Source: Melastoma dodecandrum (lineage: Eukaryota > Streptophyta > Magnoliopsida > Myrtales > Melastomataceae). From it: a stretch of DNA of 64,000 nt. The first letter of the stretch is position 1; every line of letters starts with the position of its first letter. Where the stretch lies: the NCBI GenBank assembly GCA_029817715.1, contig JARUPY010000282.1:1-64000 (forward strand). The letters are read 5' to 3'. This document shows, piece after piece, positions 1 to 11,866 of this stretch. The notes beneath the pieces are model-generated. The model was not told the DNA's origin. It saw only the letters and a list, made by a program, of their open reading frames with translations, and searched no databases. A program made the translations under genes and the position numbers.

Positions 1-640
1 ATACCCGCTTCAATCCAAGGAAACCACGGAGTTGTTTTGATGTATACTGGGCACAAAGGCCAATTACGCACTGCCTGGATCTTCCTTAGGGTCAGTAGAA
101 ACTCTCATTCCGATCAATATAATGCCCTAAGTACTCTACCCTTTCACACCCAAAGGCACATTTAGATTTTTTTTGCAAAGAGTGTAGGTTGTCGCAGCAC
201 AGCCAAGGTCTGCTTGACGAAATGCTCCACATGTTTCGGCACCACTGTCCGAGCTATAGACCAAGATATCATCGAAGAAATAACCAGGATGGAATTTTCG
301 CAGATAAGGTCTGAAAAATTAGAGTTCATCAGCGCCTTGGAATGTAGACGGAGCATTAGTAAGACCGAAGGCATTACGAGGAACTCATAATGGCCATCAT
401 GAGTGCGAAAAGCCGTCTTATGCACATCCTCTGGCACCATTCGTATTTTGATGATAACCCGCACGGTAAATCAATCTTAGAAAAGATAATAGAACCGAAT
501 AACTTCATCCAAAAGCGCCTCTTCAATTATCAAGGTAATAGGATACTTATCCTTCACCGTGCCTCTGATCTTAACTTGCCTGTAAATCTATAACACCATG
601 CGCCCATGTTCCATCTTTTTCTTAACTAACGACCACAGGA
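1..640 (-). pseudogene. Ty3/gypsy reverse transcriptase remnant
   Basis: Translating the minus strand piecewise gives an RT start (SPVVVKKKDGTW-like, about 600-640), a palm segment (KDKYPI, then RMVPEDVHKTAFRTHDGHYE at about 400-460), and the connection region at the very edge with the signatures VEYLGH and LRGFLGL. The longest open piece is 162-464 (100 codons). The expected xFGLTNAP segment is damaged and frames change several times. RT would copy element RNA into DNA in virus-like particles; this copy cannot. Confidence 0.75.
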
Positions 641-1344
641 GAGGAGAAGGGACCTCCTACTGGGATGTATCACGCCTGCCTCCAACAATTTCCTGCCACC
701 ATTTGCTCTGTAACATCCTTCTGAGCAGCAGAGTGGCGATACGGTCTAACATATGACTCCCACTAAACCCCCTTATCCTTCAATGGTAATTGAGTGGTCT
801 TATGGCCTCAGAAAGGGAGGAAAACTTCGAGTGTTCCTGGAACAATCATCTGCAAAGTCCCAGCTATGAACCCTCTGTAATTTCTGTGTATGGTAGCTGT
901 TCTGCCGTTGTCAAGCTGTTCAAGAGAAAAGGATTCGGGACCTCCCACACCAGGCGTGGTTTTAAACTGGTTAGAGTGTGGACTTAGCCAGGTTTTTATC
1001 CATGCACAAGTAGAGCCACTTTACCTATCAGTCGTGAACCCACAATCACACTGTGAGAACGACCTCCTGTCCCTTCCAACCAAACCTCATCCGTGACAGC
1101 TGGAAGTTCCAAAGTATGTCTCCCCTCCCAGCTGGGCCCTAGCCATTTAACTCCTAGAATCGATTTCTCACACCTCTTGTAGGGGTAACACGTAGAAATT
1201 CAAGCTGAGAAAGTATTGCCCTGCAATTTCCCCAATTGAAATCTATTCATCAAACGAGTGCTGATCAAGGCCTCCTACCCATCCGCCACTACCCACCTGT
1301 ACTCGGCTTTGAATGAGTGTGAGCTGCGAGATGTCACCCTTTAA

Positions 1345-1410
1345 CCACACTGTCATCCACAAAGTTGTGGGTAACTAACCCCGAATCCACTAATATGTGC
1401 AGACTCATGT
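1345..1410 (-). pseudogene. Retroviral-type aspartic protease active-site remnant
   Basis: The minus strand encodes an ILVDSG..THNFVDD-like stretch, matching the plant Ty3/gypsy protease signature (LVDSGSTHNF). It sits between the RT remnant and the gag remnant, the expected position. About 200 bases further upstream in the element (around 1610-1660) the minus strand reads C-x(9)-H-x-C, a plausible decayed CCHC knuckle of gag. Only short pieces survive. Confidence 0.55.
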
Positions 1411-2273
1411 TTCTCCTCCCTGTATTGTCCCACAAGGCGGCATTGTATGAGTTTTCCACATTCTCCCATATCACCATTCAAGGCGTGTAAGGTAACCTTC
1501 AATTCTTCCACCTCATTATCTTCGAATCTGTTTAATAAGTTCCTCTTCCATTACCCAACTCGTCTTCCTCTGCTTCTTTCTACTTCCAAGGAGAAAAGTT
1601 GACGTTTTCGCACATCTATGGTTCCTGTGGAACAGGCTCCATTTGCACCCGTGAGCACATCCCTTTCAACCTACGTTCTTCCATTTTCCTCCTGACTTAA
1701 TCTCCGTCTCGTCCAATCATGCCCTGTCCCCTTACTCTCCTGACCTCGTAGCGTCACGGCTGGAGCGAGTAATATTAGTTCCCGAATTATACCATCCTAA
1801 CAGCTGCGAAGAGTAAGCGACTGCTACCTTTGAGTACCGGTCCTCAGAGGAATTAAGTCCAATTTTTCCCCCCTTGTTAACCAACCTCCATAATTTCCCC
1901 CTTGAACAGAATACCTCCTCCCGGCACGTAAACTGATCCTTCTGTCCACTCTGTTCCCTCTGTAAAGCTGTCTCGGGTTGGCGTATCTCTGCTAGATAAT
2001 CCTAGCATTAGCCTGTACACCTCAGTAAAATCTTCTGTTTTAAGCAGGCCACAGGGTGCTCCGGTATTCCTCCTTCCAATCCATTGATAAACAAGCTAAC
2101 TTGGAACGGACATGGGGGCCAAATCAAACCTTTTTTCCCAAAACTTTTCCTCAAGCAAGCATCGAACACTTCCATGTACGTTATAGAAGGTTATCCAAAC
2201 TCACTCTTCCTGTTTGAGAATGCTTCATCTGGGCCCCATTGGGTCTGCAAAAACCTCCCTTTCACCAAATCTT

Positions 2274-2483
2274 TTAGTTAGAGCTGTCTACATATTCTTC
2301 CCATTCTAATACTGTCATCCGAGCCTCGATTTTCGAAACAAAAGTGTAATGCCACTGTAACGCGGCCCCGAACATATATAACGATGCCAGCTTAACCTTC
2401 TTCTTCCTGCAGGTACCATCTCTAACTCCAAAGTACCGATAATACTCTTGTAAAGCCAATCCATACCAAATTAGAACGTGCAA
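2274..2483 (-). pseudogene. Ty3/gypsy gag fragment
   Basis: This 69-codon piece contains KVKLASLYMFGAALQWH and a downstream VLEWEEYV, matching the retrotransposon gag family pattern (KVxLAS.xL.GxAxxWW/H ... xWxEF). It lies between the primer-binding site and the protease remnant of the same minus-strand element. Gag forms the particle shell; here it is an isolated fragment with broken flanks. Confidence 0.6.
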
Positions 2484-2851
2484 TCAAAAAATCCGGAAAC
2501 TCTACCTTAGGCATACCGCAAACTCTGGACAGTGCTGTCGGACTGCAATTCGGAGTTCATCACTCCCCATCTTTGTAGATACCTGGTCGCTCGGTCATTA
2601 CTGTAACCCAAAATCCCACTTCTGCGACTTCTCTGTGCCACCTTTTCCAGCAAACTAAAATGCGTCCTGAACCACCTTCATCCCACTTGGTTTCCGTCTG
2701 CAAACCTGCATCTCCATTCATCTGGCTTTGTGATACTCATCCATTCGACTTCCCACCAAGCTTCCTACCAGATCATTAGTAGCTTCTTGATCCTATCTTC
2801 AACTCGAGTAATCCTACTATCCCATCCGCGATTTTTACCGTAGTTTACGAT

Positions 2852-2863
2852 GCTCTGATACCC
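2852..2863 (-). other. Primer-binding site (initiator tRNA-Met type)
   Basis: The minus strand reads GGGTATCAGAGC, one base from the standard plant PBS TGGTATCAGAGC complementary to the 3' end of initiator tRNA-Met. It lies upstream of the gag remnant and marks where the 5' LTR of the left gypsy element should end. Confidence 0.6.
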
Positions 2864-4887
2864 TTGTTACGAGAATTGACCAGTAGGAAAAACTTGGTCG
2901 ACATATAAAACCGGCCACCACAACCCCCCCGACCGTCAATGTTCCGTTCCTCCTCCCCATTCCCTCCCGATTCACCAGACTCCCCTTCACCAACCTCCTC
3001 CACTAATCTTCCCCTCCGCCATTCCTCCTCTCCTCTCTTCATCCTCGGGGTTTTTTCCCCAAAATCAACCAACTTACTCCCCTGTACGCCTGTCCCCCCC
3101 GTGTCCCCTTTTAACAGACAGAATAACTAACCTTTGGGCCAACTAAACGACAAATAGGCCTCTTTATCTAATCTCCATTAACCCACCAACCTCTACCATT
3201 CTTAAACCCAGCCTCACTTCCCCTGACACGTTAGTAATCGTTAATTCATATCCTCCTTGTCAGTAACCGGGAAACTGCCGATCTGTGTTTCCAACGTCAT
3301 CGTCCACGCATCAGGGAGGCAGGTCTAGGTCGGGTAGGTCGTGGTTCGCTGCTAGCCCCCGGGTCTGTGGGTCTCGTTTGAAATCGTGGCGTATTTGTGA
3401 TGGTTTATAATCGGACTGCGATGTCCATGTGGGTATCTGGGTCTGTCGAGGTCTTGTGGAGTGCCCCTGCATGTTGTTTTGTTGCGTGTGAGTTCTGTCC
3501 GTGCAAATGGTTAGGGCTAGTCCTGAGTCCCTTTTACTGGCGGCGCGCCTGTGATGCTGGAGAGTGATGTTGAGGACCGACTGCATTTTGGTTGGCTGGA
3601 CGATTTAATTGTTCCGACCCCGCTGTTGCTGGATTTCTTTATTGCTGTCGGACTGTTGATTTATCTGATAGATCCTTTGGAACGTATTCTTTCATCTGGA
3701 TTATGACGTTGCCGTGTGACAAAAGGGTGAAACGTGATTTGAACCGGAAACCGAAGGGAAACTGGGTCCTGAACTGATGGGAAACTGGGTCCTGAACTGA
3801 TCGGAAACAGAGCCGTGCTGCGCCCTCGGGGTGGGGAAGCCTTTCCCGTGCTATAATGGCACCACTTGGACGACGGGGGAGCCGGTTGTTCTGTTCTGTG
3901 CCTTGTCCCTGATGATTTCGTAAGACGATGGTTGGTAGTGGAGGCTGGTGTTGGACAGCCTCTACCCCTGAGATTAAATCTTCAATCATCCGCAGCGATT
4001 TGGAGGCTGAGCTATAATGAATCTGTTGGGCTGACCGGATGAGTTGATACGGTGTCTTTGCATGAGATTAAGATATGTTCCAGACTGTGTGTCAGAGGAG
4101 AACGGGGAGGTAGCGCTACTCACGGTCGGACTGCTGCCGTTGCCCCGGGCGCTCCCGGAGCAGTGGGTGGGGATGCATTGCGGGAGTCCTGGCACCGTAT
4201 GAATAGTTGATATATGAGTGACGTGAAATGAGGGAGTCGCATTGTACTTTCTGCCTTTCTCTTGGCTAAACTGTTTATTTCTATGCGTGTTTTTATTCAT
4301 AATTGTTATACTATCTGTATTTGTATAACTCTGTTGTTCGAAATCGTATGGTGCATTAACGGTCTTCAAAGAGGCACGTTACAAATGTTTAGAGGTCGCA
4401 CGGTTTTCGTGTGTACATGGGTGGGGGCGTACTCAGCCTTTATTGCTGACCCCATTAGGGGATATTATTTTTAGTCTTGCAGAGAAAGGAAGGAAAAGGA
4501 CACGTAGCGTAGAAGTAAGGGAAAAATCGGAAGAAATACGCCACGGTAAAATATTGAAATTTATCGGCTTCCACTAGATTGACTAAGTCAAATAAATAAT
4601 TCTTCTGATAAATTATATGGAAATGCAGGTCGTTACAGTTTAAATTTCTAGGCTTCACATAGTTATCTGCTCGTGTCGGTTAAGCTTTGTTATGCGTTCC
4701 TTTGCCCAGGCTTTGCTAGGTATTTCGTTGGGCTCAGGTGGATAGTAGTTTTAGGCTATTCTTAGCCGCCGATGACCTTCCCCTATAGGAATCTGGCGGG
4801 TATGCTTGTAGGGTGGCGCCTTTGTCTCTCTGGGATATACCAGTATGCACATGTACTGTTTGGCTATTTATACCATCATTTACCTAC
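2864..4887. other. Unassigned region, probably LTR of the left gypsy element
   Basis: No protein family was recognised here; the open frames are short and unconvincing. From position (beyond the primer-binding site) this should be the 5' LTR and flank. A 23-bp unit is perfectly repeated in tandem at 3756-3778 and 3779-3801. A TATA-like box on the minus strand (TATAAATAG) lies at about 4865-4875 and could be an LTR promoter or chance. LTR borders could not be found. Confidence 0.3.
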
Positions 4888-4957
4888 CAAAAAATCCTAA
4901 ACCTCAAAACCATAAAATGAGGAGAAGTTTCGAGGTATGAGGATCATTTGTATAAGC

Positions 4958-6930
4958 CTAGCGTCCCTCGGTGATGATCGAACTGAGCAATGGCTCGTCG
5001 GAGCTAACCAATGGGTCGGTACATGATATACCAGAACAGGCATTTGTTTGGAAGACTGGGAAGATCAGACTCAAAATTAAGGACCTGGATCGCTTGTCTA
5101 ATTGATGGCCTTCGGCTCTGTTCTGGATGTGCACACCACAAGCCGACAAGCAAGAGATGCTTGACTTGTCGCTTGTAAGAATCTGATGTCATCTTCTCAT
5201 CTGTTGCTGTTAGAATATTCCCCGCTTCCGTGAAGACCCCAAACCCATTCAACCAGACTAGCGATCATCGAGGATGTGTTCTTGCTCGTCCTGTCAATCG
5301 CTCTCCTCCCTGTTGCGATCTCCAGTGCCATCACAACGAAACTATATACACCGGAAACTTTCGAAGCTTTCCCCGAGGTCACGTACTCTGGGGCAAGGTA
5401 CCTGAGCGTCCCTGCCAGTCCAGCCGTCTGTGGACCGAGCTCATGGTCCATCAACCGAGCCAATCCAAAATCCCCTAGTTTCACGTTGAATTTCGAGTCT
5501 AGCATTACGTTGCTGCACACACATTGTTCCCACTTAGATGTAGTAATGCAGAGGCCAGCCCAAGGGAAATCTTATACCTCGTCGGCCACAAAAGAGGGGC
5601 ATGTTTCCCGAAGAGGTGAGCATCGAGGCTGCCATTGGCATGAACTCGTAAATGAGCAGGAATTCGTTTCTGTCGTGACACCAACCAATGAGTTGCACCA
5701 GGTTCCGGTGCCTCAGGCTGCTGATTACCTTCACCTTGGTAATTGAACTCTTTCCTGCCCTGTTTAGATTCTCGTGAGAACTTCTTTACTGCGATCGGTA
5801 TGTCCAAGTCCAACAGGTATCCCTTGTACACAGACCCGAATCCTTCCTCTCCGAGCTTCCGCTCGCTTGAGAAGTTATTTGTTGCCGAAGCAAGATCTTT
5901 GTACGTGAACCTCCTTAGTCCTGCCCCTCGTTCAAGGTCTTCGTTGATGGACATTGAGTTCGTGGCCTCAACAGCCTTCTCCTTCATCCTATTCTTCCTT
6001 CTCCTGTTGTTCCTCAACTCAAATGCCGCAAAGAAGACGATGAGCAAGAGTACGATTGAAGCGCTCACCCCGTTTGCAATCTTAGTCCTCTTTGATTTCT
6101 GACTGCTAGTATCCTTCATGACCAAATTTGACATGACTGCTAGTATCCTTCATGACCAAATTTGACATGAAATCCCACGAACAAAGCGTATGACGCTCCG
6201 TGTCTGTACCGGTAGCGGCTGAGAAGCCGATTGTGACCCACTTGGGAAGAATGGACCTCCGATCTACTAGGTACGAAAGGCTCATGGTTTCGTTAGGATT
6301 CAGCGTGGTCTTGTAGCTCCATGAAACTGTTAAATTCATGGTTTTGCGTCATATGAGATGGTAACATAGATCGTGTCTCCACTGTGGTACGTGATGTCCT
6401 ACGGTACCGTGATGTTTGAAGAGATCGAGTTCTGGTTTATTCCTACATGCTCGTATTCCGGATCCCATAGCGGATTAAGCTGGGATGTCGAACTCTAAGG
6501 ATGATTCCAGTTCCTCGAGTAGTGAGTAGTTGCTGTAACGAGTTGTACAGGCCTAGGAACCCGCCGATTGAATGCACCGGGATCTGGAACTCCCGCGGGA
6601 GCCTTGAAGAAGGAAAAACCAGACCCATAATGAAATTACTGCTCCCTACATCGTTCGGTGAAGGTGATGTGGGTGGTGAAATCACAAAGCCTCCCTAGAG
6701 CTCCGAGTTCCCATACACAGACCCTCTCGTTGTAGGTGACATGGCCGACGTGACAAATAGTGGTCTTGGCTCGTCATTTTCCGAAGCCCCAATGTCCTGG
6801 TGGTGCATCGCCTCCATACGAAACAACGGTTTGAATGCCGAGTCGAATCGTAGATATGTTGAAAAAGAAGGGATTACCCGAGTAAGCCGGGAAGACTACA
6901 ACCAAAGGAACAACAAGGAGCTCTCAACAT
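4958..6930 (-). pseudogene. L-type lectin receptor-like kinase, copy 1 (pseudogene)
   Basis: This is the homologue of the LecRK at 27.9-29.9 kb, read from an ATG at about 6930 to a stop at 4958. Lectin pieces are scattered over several frames (for example MNLTVSWSYKTTLNPNETM at about 6339). A transmembrane and juxtamembrane part with the start of the kinase (LGEEGFGSVYKGY) is open at 5505-6134. The frame then breaks before the hinge and again at about 5515. The catalytic-loop segment present in copies 2 and 3 (IHRDIKS) is deleted: subdomain VI is joined straight to NVMLDS. DFG and APEY are still readable at 5197-5520. A 34-bp tandem duplication (6101-6168) adds another frameshift. An intact family member binds extracellular ligands and phosphorylates inside the cell; this copy cannot be an active kinase. 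Confidence 0.85.
6101..6168. repeat. 34-bp perfect tandem duplication in LecRK copy 1
   Basis: The units at 6101-6134 and 6135-6168 are identical. The length is not a multiple of three, so the duplication shifts the frame at the lectin-transmembrane junction and repeats the residues MSNLVMKD in a second frame. Confidence 0.9.
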
Positions 6931-9010
6931 CCTTCTTCTTTTGAGTAATCTTCTTCAAAACGTTGCTAGCAATCATGTGTCTCTTGGGATGTAGAAATAA
7001 TCTGAAGGTAAGGAAAAAAAAAGCAAGAAACGTAGATGTTCAATTATTGGTAGGGGCATCGCGGAAATGAGCATCATGATGAGGTTGTCTCGGAGCAAAG
7101 CAGATTTAACGGTTTCCCATTGGACTGACTCCAAGTCAATTTATAAGCTATTGGAAAAAAAAAAGGGTCATAATGCCTTGCGGAACGCTTCAAGAAATGC
7201 CGGCTCCAGGAAGTGCCCCTATTTCCGGGAGCGAAATCGAGACTCTACGAGTTTCGAGTTTCGGGAATTATAAAATAGGAATTTTAAAAAATTCGATCGT
7301 AAATCCGAAAATATTTTTCTAAACTAACAGTATTTGCGAACAAAACCTCTCAGTCAAAGTAGTGAGCTGCTTAAATTTGCTTATACAAAGTCTCGGATTC
7401 GAAATATACTTTGTTAAGGTAATTCAAGTTGGGGGACTCTCCAATCAAAGCCAAATGCTCTAAACGGGTCGAGTTCTGAAATACTGGACGGGACATCAAA
7501 AAGCTAAGCTAGGTTTAATTATTAACATATATCCTAAACTGTATCAATGCTTTTTTCTTCCTATTTTATTGTTCCAAATGTATCCTCTCAACAGGACTCT
7601 TATACGGCTGCGTGCGATAAGACATCTGCGAAGATGCCTTTAAAGATCGATGACACGTCAAACATATTCCAAAAAGCTTTTATTAAATATAATTAAAAAA
7701 ATAAATAATTTACCTTCACTTTGTTCAAGTTAATCTGAAGATATATTTAATACAAATATATCTTCAACGGATGTTATTGTGATGTAATTGCCAAGTAACC
7801 CCATTTATTTTGGATACATTTAGAATAACGATAAAATATTAAGTATATTTATTCTTGAATAAAATTTAAAAAATAGAAAGAATTCAAAATACAAGGAGAG
7901 ATTGAGAATTAGATGAATAAAATATGAACCAAAGATTGGGGAATCGTTCATGTCTGTTTCATTAAGCCCATATCGAAAGGGTGAGTAGCATGGCAAGCGG
8001 ATAATCACCGAGAGCTGCAAGAAAAAGTTGTGCAAAGTTATGTCATATCATCGATAGGGAAAGCTGAAGCAGCCGCGGGCCGCAATCAGCCTATTTTCTG
8101 TGGTGAGATCAGTTTTTGTGGGCCAGTCAGGCGAAACATGATGTATATTCGCACGACATATTATGCAATATTTAACACATGCACAATGAGGACGATCCGT
8201 GCAGAACTTTTACAGAAAGGATCACAAGCTTCTCCTTTCAACGGCTAACGCCTGAGGAAACATCAAAAACTCAAATCACGCTTTATATTCAAGCTCGAAC
8301 GAAAAGTAAATGGAACCCCCGCAAAGGATAACGCGTCAACTAGTGTCCGAACACACTGCCGTGTCATTCATTGCATGACATAGAAGTGAGATCAAATTTA
8401 ACATGTAACCATAAAAATTCAATGTTTTTTTAAAAGATGGTCCTTAATCTGTCTAACCAATGCTTCCGTCCCTTTCGGACTTACATTTTACGCTCTTCCT
8501 TTGGCCCAATTTTGGCTTCCCTTTGATCCTCAAGAGCATGTTTCCGTAATTCACCAAGGAATGAGATTAGTCACAAACTTGTGACCCTGGGATGGTAAGA
8601 ATTGGCCGCTGTTAAAGGCGAAAACCTCGTGCGTAAACAATATCAAGATAAAAGAATGTGTGTTACAGAAAGGCCTTTAAGTTATAGAAGAGATAAAGGT
8701 ATAGTCTTATTGTTTTTAACATCTGTGATGAGTTTTCATGGAATTCAATGAAAATTATGTACAAAAGTTCCCCGCCACGTCCGGCAGTAAACAACAAAAG
8801 GGTTAAGATCAGATGAATCTTAAAATCTGTTCGGGTATAGTTATTAAGATGACGAAATGTTGAAGTTTTATAGTTAGTTGTAAGGCTAAGATTGACGTTG
8901 CTTACATATACATCGATCCTCTGTCTTTTCTCGTTAGTATGCGATACGAAAATATTAAAATGAATCACAATGCTTTCGGGTAGCACGTAGCTAGAACATT
9001 CCGAAGAATC
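6931..9010. other. Intergenic flank of LecRK unit 1, homologous to units 2 and 3
   Basis: No gene was recognised. Several stretches match the upstream flanks of the other two LecRK copies: 7100-7200 (matching about 30025-30110 and 42575-42655), 8070-8250 (matching about 30610-30790 and 43150-43330), and 8880-9010 (matching about 31065-31200 and 43740-43840). The rest (7270-8030) is AT-rich with nothing I can name. This shows that the LecRK array was made by duplication of whole segments rather than by retroposition. Confidence 0.6.
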
Positions 9011-9288
9011 ATGTGTAAGAAAATCTCGTCCAATCCCAAGATCATCGTAATCGAATTTAGGATACAAATAAAGCGGAAAACAAAGTTACCTACCTGGCAT
9101 TAACATACATCTATAATAGCCAGATTATAAAGCCTTTAACGCAATCTCTATTCCAGAACCGTTCCCCGACGAGATCTGCAAAACTAGGGCTAAGTCGGTG
9201 ATCTAGGTCTTCCTTTCCCTGACTTGCCGACGGCCGATGGAGCACCACTATTAGGGTTTAAGGCAAGTGGGAAAGAGGACTTAACACC

Positions 9289-11472
9289 TGTTAATATGGC
9301 GTGACGGGTCCTTACATCACGGCTTACGTCAACACACGAGCCTACACCATAAGCCATCCAAACCACATTAATAAAACCTGAGATGCGCAAAAGCCCCACC
9401 AAAATGATCACTTTAACATGCATATGCTATCATGCATAGTCCTCGTATACTGTAACACAACCTGTTTTTATGAAAACGTAAATCAGTAATTTGAACTATA
9501 GCCCAACAGGAATTTTATAAAATAAAATAAAATAATAAAACTAAAAAATAAAATTCTAACGTTCTCCCACTTGGACTATGATCAATTACAAAGCTTTTAA
9601 AACATTTTAGTTTTGAAGAATGACTCTCAAGTTGGTATACAATATGGCCACAACAAAAACACAATATATGAGACAACATCTAAGAAAACAACTTCGACCA
9701 TCAATGCTTACTAACCATAGTCGTTGTCACACCATTTTACGGTGTTGAACAACCATGATCACAAGCACCGGCAATACTAACATTAATAGGTCAATGTGGT
9801 GGTGTAGCAAAAAATAACACCCCTGAGTATGATCTGAATGATGTTATTTTCGATCAGTCCACATCTTTCTGTAACCTTATGCCCATAATGAGCCAGAAAG
9901 ACAATAGAGCAGAACCGCTCAATAATATGCCTCATAAACCTTAATGCGCGTTGAACTGCATAGTGCTTTATAAAAGGACAAACTATATTGACAAAACTGT
10001 CATACCTCAAGATCAAACACCAAGTCTTCAAGATTTTATTTAATAATCAAATAACTCTGTAACCTTTACATTTATCTGAAGTCGGAGTGCACAATCCGTA
10101 ACCTTTATATTTCAGAAAAATCAGAGTATTTATCTGTGACCTTAATGCTTCAAATAAGCCAGATGCAATCAACTCCCTCCATAACCTTAATGTTTCACTA
10201 AGTCAGGAAAACCATCTCTGTGAACCTAAATACTTAATGAAATCAGGTGCAGTCTTATGTTAAGCCAGATGCAATCAAATATATCTTGTCACCTTTATAT
10301 TGTTACCAAGGTCAGAGAATACCCACTGTAACCCGTATACCTCAGTGAAACAGGGTAATCATCTTTAAACATAAATATCTCGAGAAAACATCTATGGTGT
10401 CATACGAAACATACAAACTTGACATATAACCGTCATGCTCAAGATAGACACCAGATTTTGAGACTTTTAACAATGTGCACATAAATAAACCAAATAATCA
10501 ACAATCACCAATTCGATATTCCACATGTATAAAGCATGTATCAAATACGACAGTCAATATAATCATGTCTATCAAACAAGACATAGATATAATGCTCCCA
10601 AAATGCATGCCACGTACAATAACAACAAGGGCTCCCTAGGCTCCACGTGGTATTCCTCTTGGTTTAGAAATCAAACCAATATCGCACATCAACAATTGTG
10701 GCACTTGAAAAAGAAAACCAAACAACATTCATCTTTTTTTTTGATAAATAACAACATTCATCTTTATAAGAAGGACAACTTAATAAATAAGAGTGGTGCA
10801 TGCTAGAAGCCTCAACAACCAATCACAATATCAAGAAAACTTAATGTTGGGCAATGCTTCAATGAGCATTAACAATAACTCCCACTAATCAAAGCATCAC
10901 ATTACTCCAAGCTCTCAACATATTGAGCAAATATCAAATATTGATTTGAGTCATTTACTTAGTGAGAATCCAAACATCTCATATAAAATAACTGAATGAA
11001 ATTCTTGTTGTTTTACTTGTTTAGACATGAGATATACAATCTCATTTTTCTCGAAACTATTGAAAATTTGATTACCCATTTAGAATTGTTAATAAACTCC
11101 ACCAACATAGTCCATAGAATTAAAATTGAGCAATACTCACAGAAAATCTTTATATGACATTATTTTCTAATTACAACATAAAGTATTTATAGAATTTTCA
11201 CCGAAAACCCTTGCACTTTTGTTAATATAAGGTGTTACGCGCCCTTCCATCACGGGCCTACCCCATAAGCCATCCAAACCACATTAATAAAACCTGAGAT
11301 GCGTAAAGGCCCACCAAAATGATCACTTTAATATTAATGGGCTATCATGCATAGTCTCGTATACTGTAACACAGCCTGTTTTACGAAATCGTAAATCAGT
11401 AATTGATTATAGCCCAAAGGAATTTTATAAAACAAAGTAAAATAATAAAACCAAAAAAATAAAATTCTAACA
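9289..11472 (-). mobile_element. Small non-coding LTR retroelement (LARD/TRIM-like)
   Basis: Direct repeats at 9289-9560 and 11233-11472 share long stretches (the CCATAAGCCATCCAAACC region and the TAAAATTCTAAC end). They begin TGTTA and the right copy ends TAACA, as LTRs do. Next to the inner side of the left repeat, the minus strand is purine-rich (AAGTGGGAGAAC, about 9561-9573), a good polypurine tract, so the element points to the minus strand. The 1.67-kb interior has no coding capacity I can see and holds an array of about 40-bp imperfect repeats. I found no clear primer site or target duplication. The repeats differ by many changes and a 30-bp length difference, so it is old. Confidence 0.6.
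10040..10375. repeat. Degenerate ~40-bp tandem repeats inside the small LTR element
   Basis: About eight imperfect units follow the pattern (C)TGTAACCTTTATATTTCA then about 5 bases then TCAGA, beginning around 10058, 10096, 10136, 10181, 10219, 10287 and 10327. Spacing is 35-45 bases, with one unit partly lost. They do not encode a repeat protein in any one frame. Confidence 0.6.
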
Positions 11473-11790
11473 TAATGCGCATCATGCTGATGGTGTCATT
11501 AACCAAAACTGTTAATTGTGATTAAGGGTGGGAAATTTCTGGAGATTTGGGTGGAGATAAGAAATAATTTTTAGCACAACTATGTTGAAATACATTTTAC
11601 AATATTCGGACAAGAGAGGCACCCAATCCAAAGTCCCCCTCCTCCCTAGGATTCTTGCCCAAATTAAAAAACTTTTACCCTTGCCCAATTGGAGTGGAAA
11701 CATTTGAACAATAATTTTATAATTGCTGTCCTTTTCCTCAGTGAATGCCTTGCCATTATCCATTTCATAACATACAACTATAATATTGTT
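11473..11790. other. Continuation of LecRK unit 1 flank beyond the inserted LTR element
   Basis: The stretch after the inserted element (CATGCTGATGGTGTCAT, then the segment with GCCCAATTGGAGTGGAAA) matches 31240-31435 and 43840-44110 in units 2 and 3. The sequence that was contiguous there is interrupted here by roughly 9010-11472. No gene was recognised. Confidence 0.6.
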
Positions 11791-11866
11791 TGTGTCACTA
11801 AGATGAAGTGAATTAGTACTTATCCCCTTTTTAGAGTTTCTACGACTACTAAACCTAGTGGTGGAA

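Larger units (their letters stand above)
1..2863 (-). mobile_element. Degenerate Ty3/gypsy (chromovirus-type) retrotransposon, left part cut by window edge
   Basis: Read on the minus strand from 2863 downward, the parts come in the order primer-binding site, gag, CCHC-like knuckle, aspartic protease, reverse transcriptase, as in Ty3/gypsy elements. All frames are broken by stops and indels, so it is an old, dead copy. The RT wording (IRMVPEDVHKTAF, then a YLGH and LRGFLGL stretch near the window start) is typical of plant chromoviruses (Tekay/Reina/CRM group); I cannot assign the exact lineage. RNase H and integrase would lie to the left of the window. The 5' LTR should lie above 2863 but I could not find its ends. 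Confidence 0.75.

Noticed and set aside
2845..3130. Overlapping open frames on both strands rich in Ser/Pro or Arg/Gly/Glu
   Set aside because: Low-complexity, CT-rich DNA gives such frames by chance; each is the mirror of the other.
8663..9067. 134-codon minus-strand frame
   Set aside because: AT-rich composition, no domain, and the homologous stretches in LecRK units 2 and 3 do not keep the frame.
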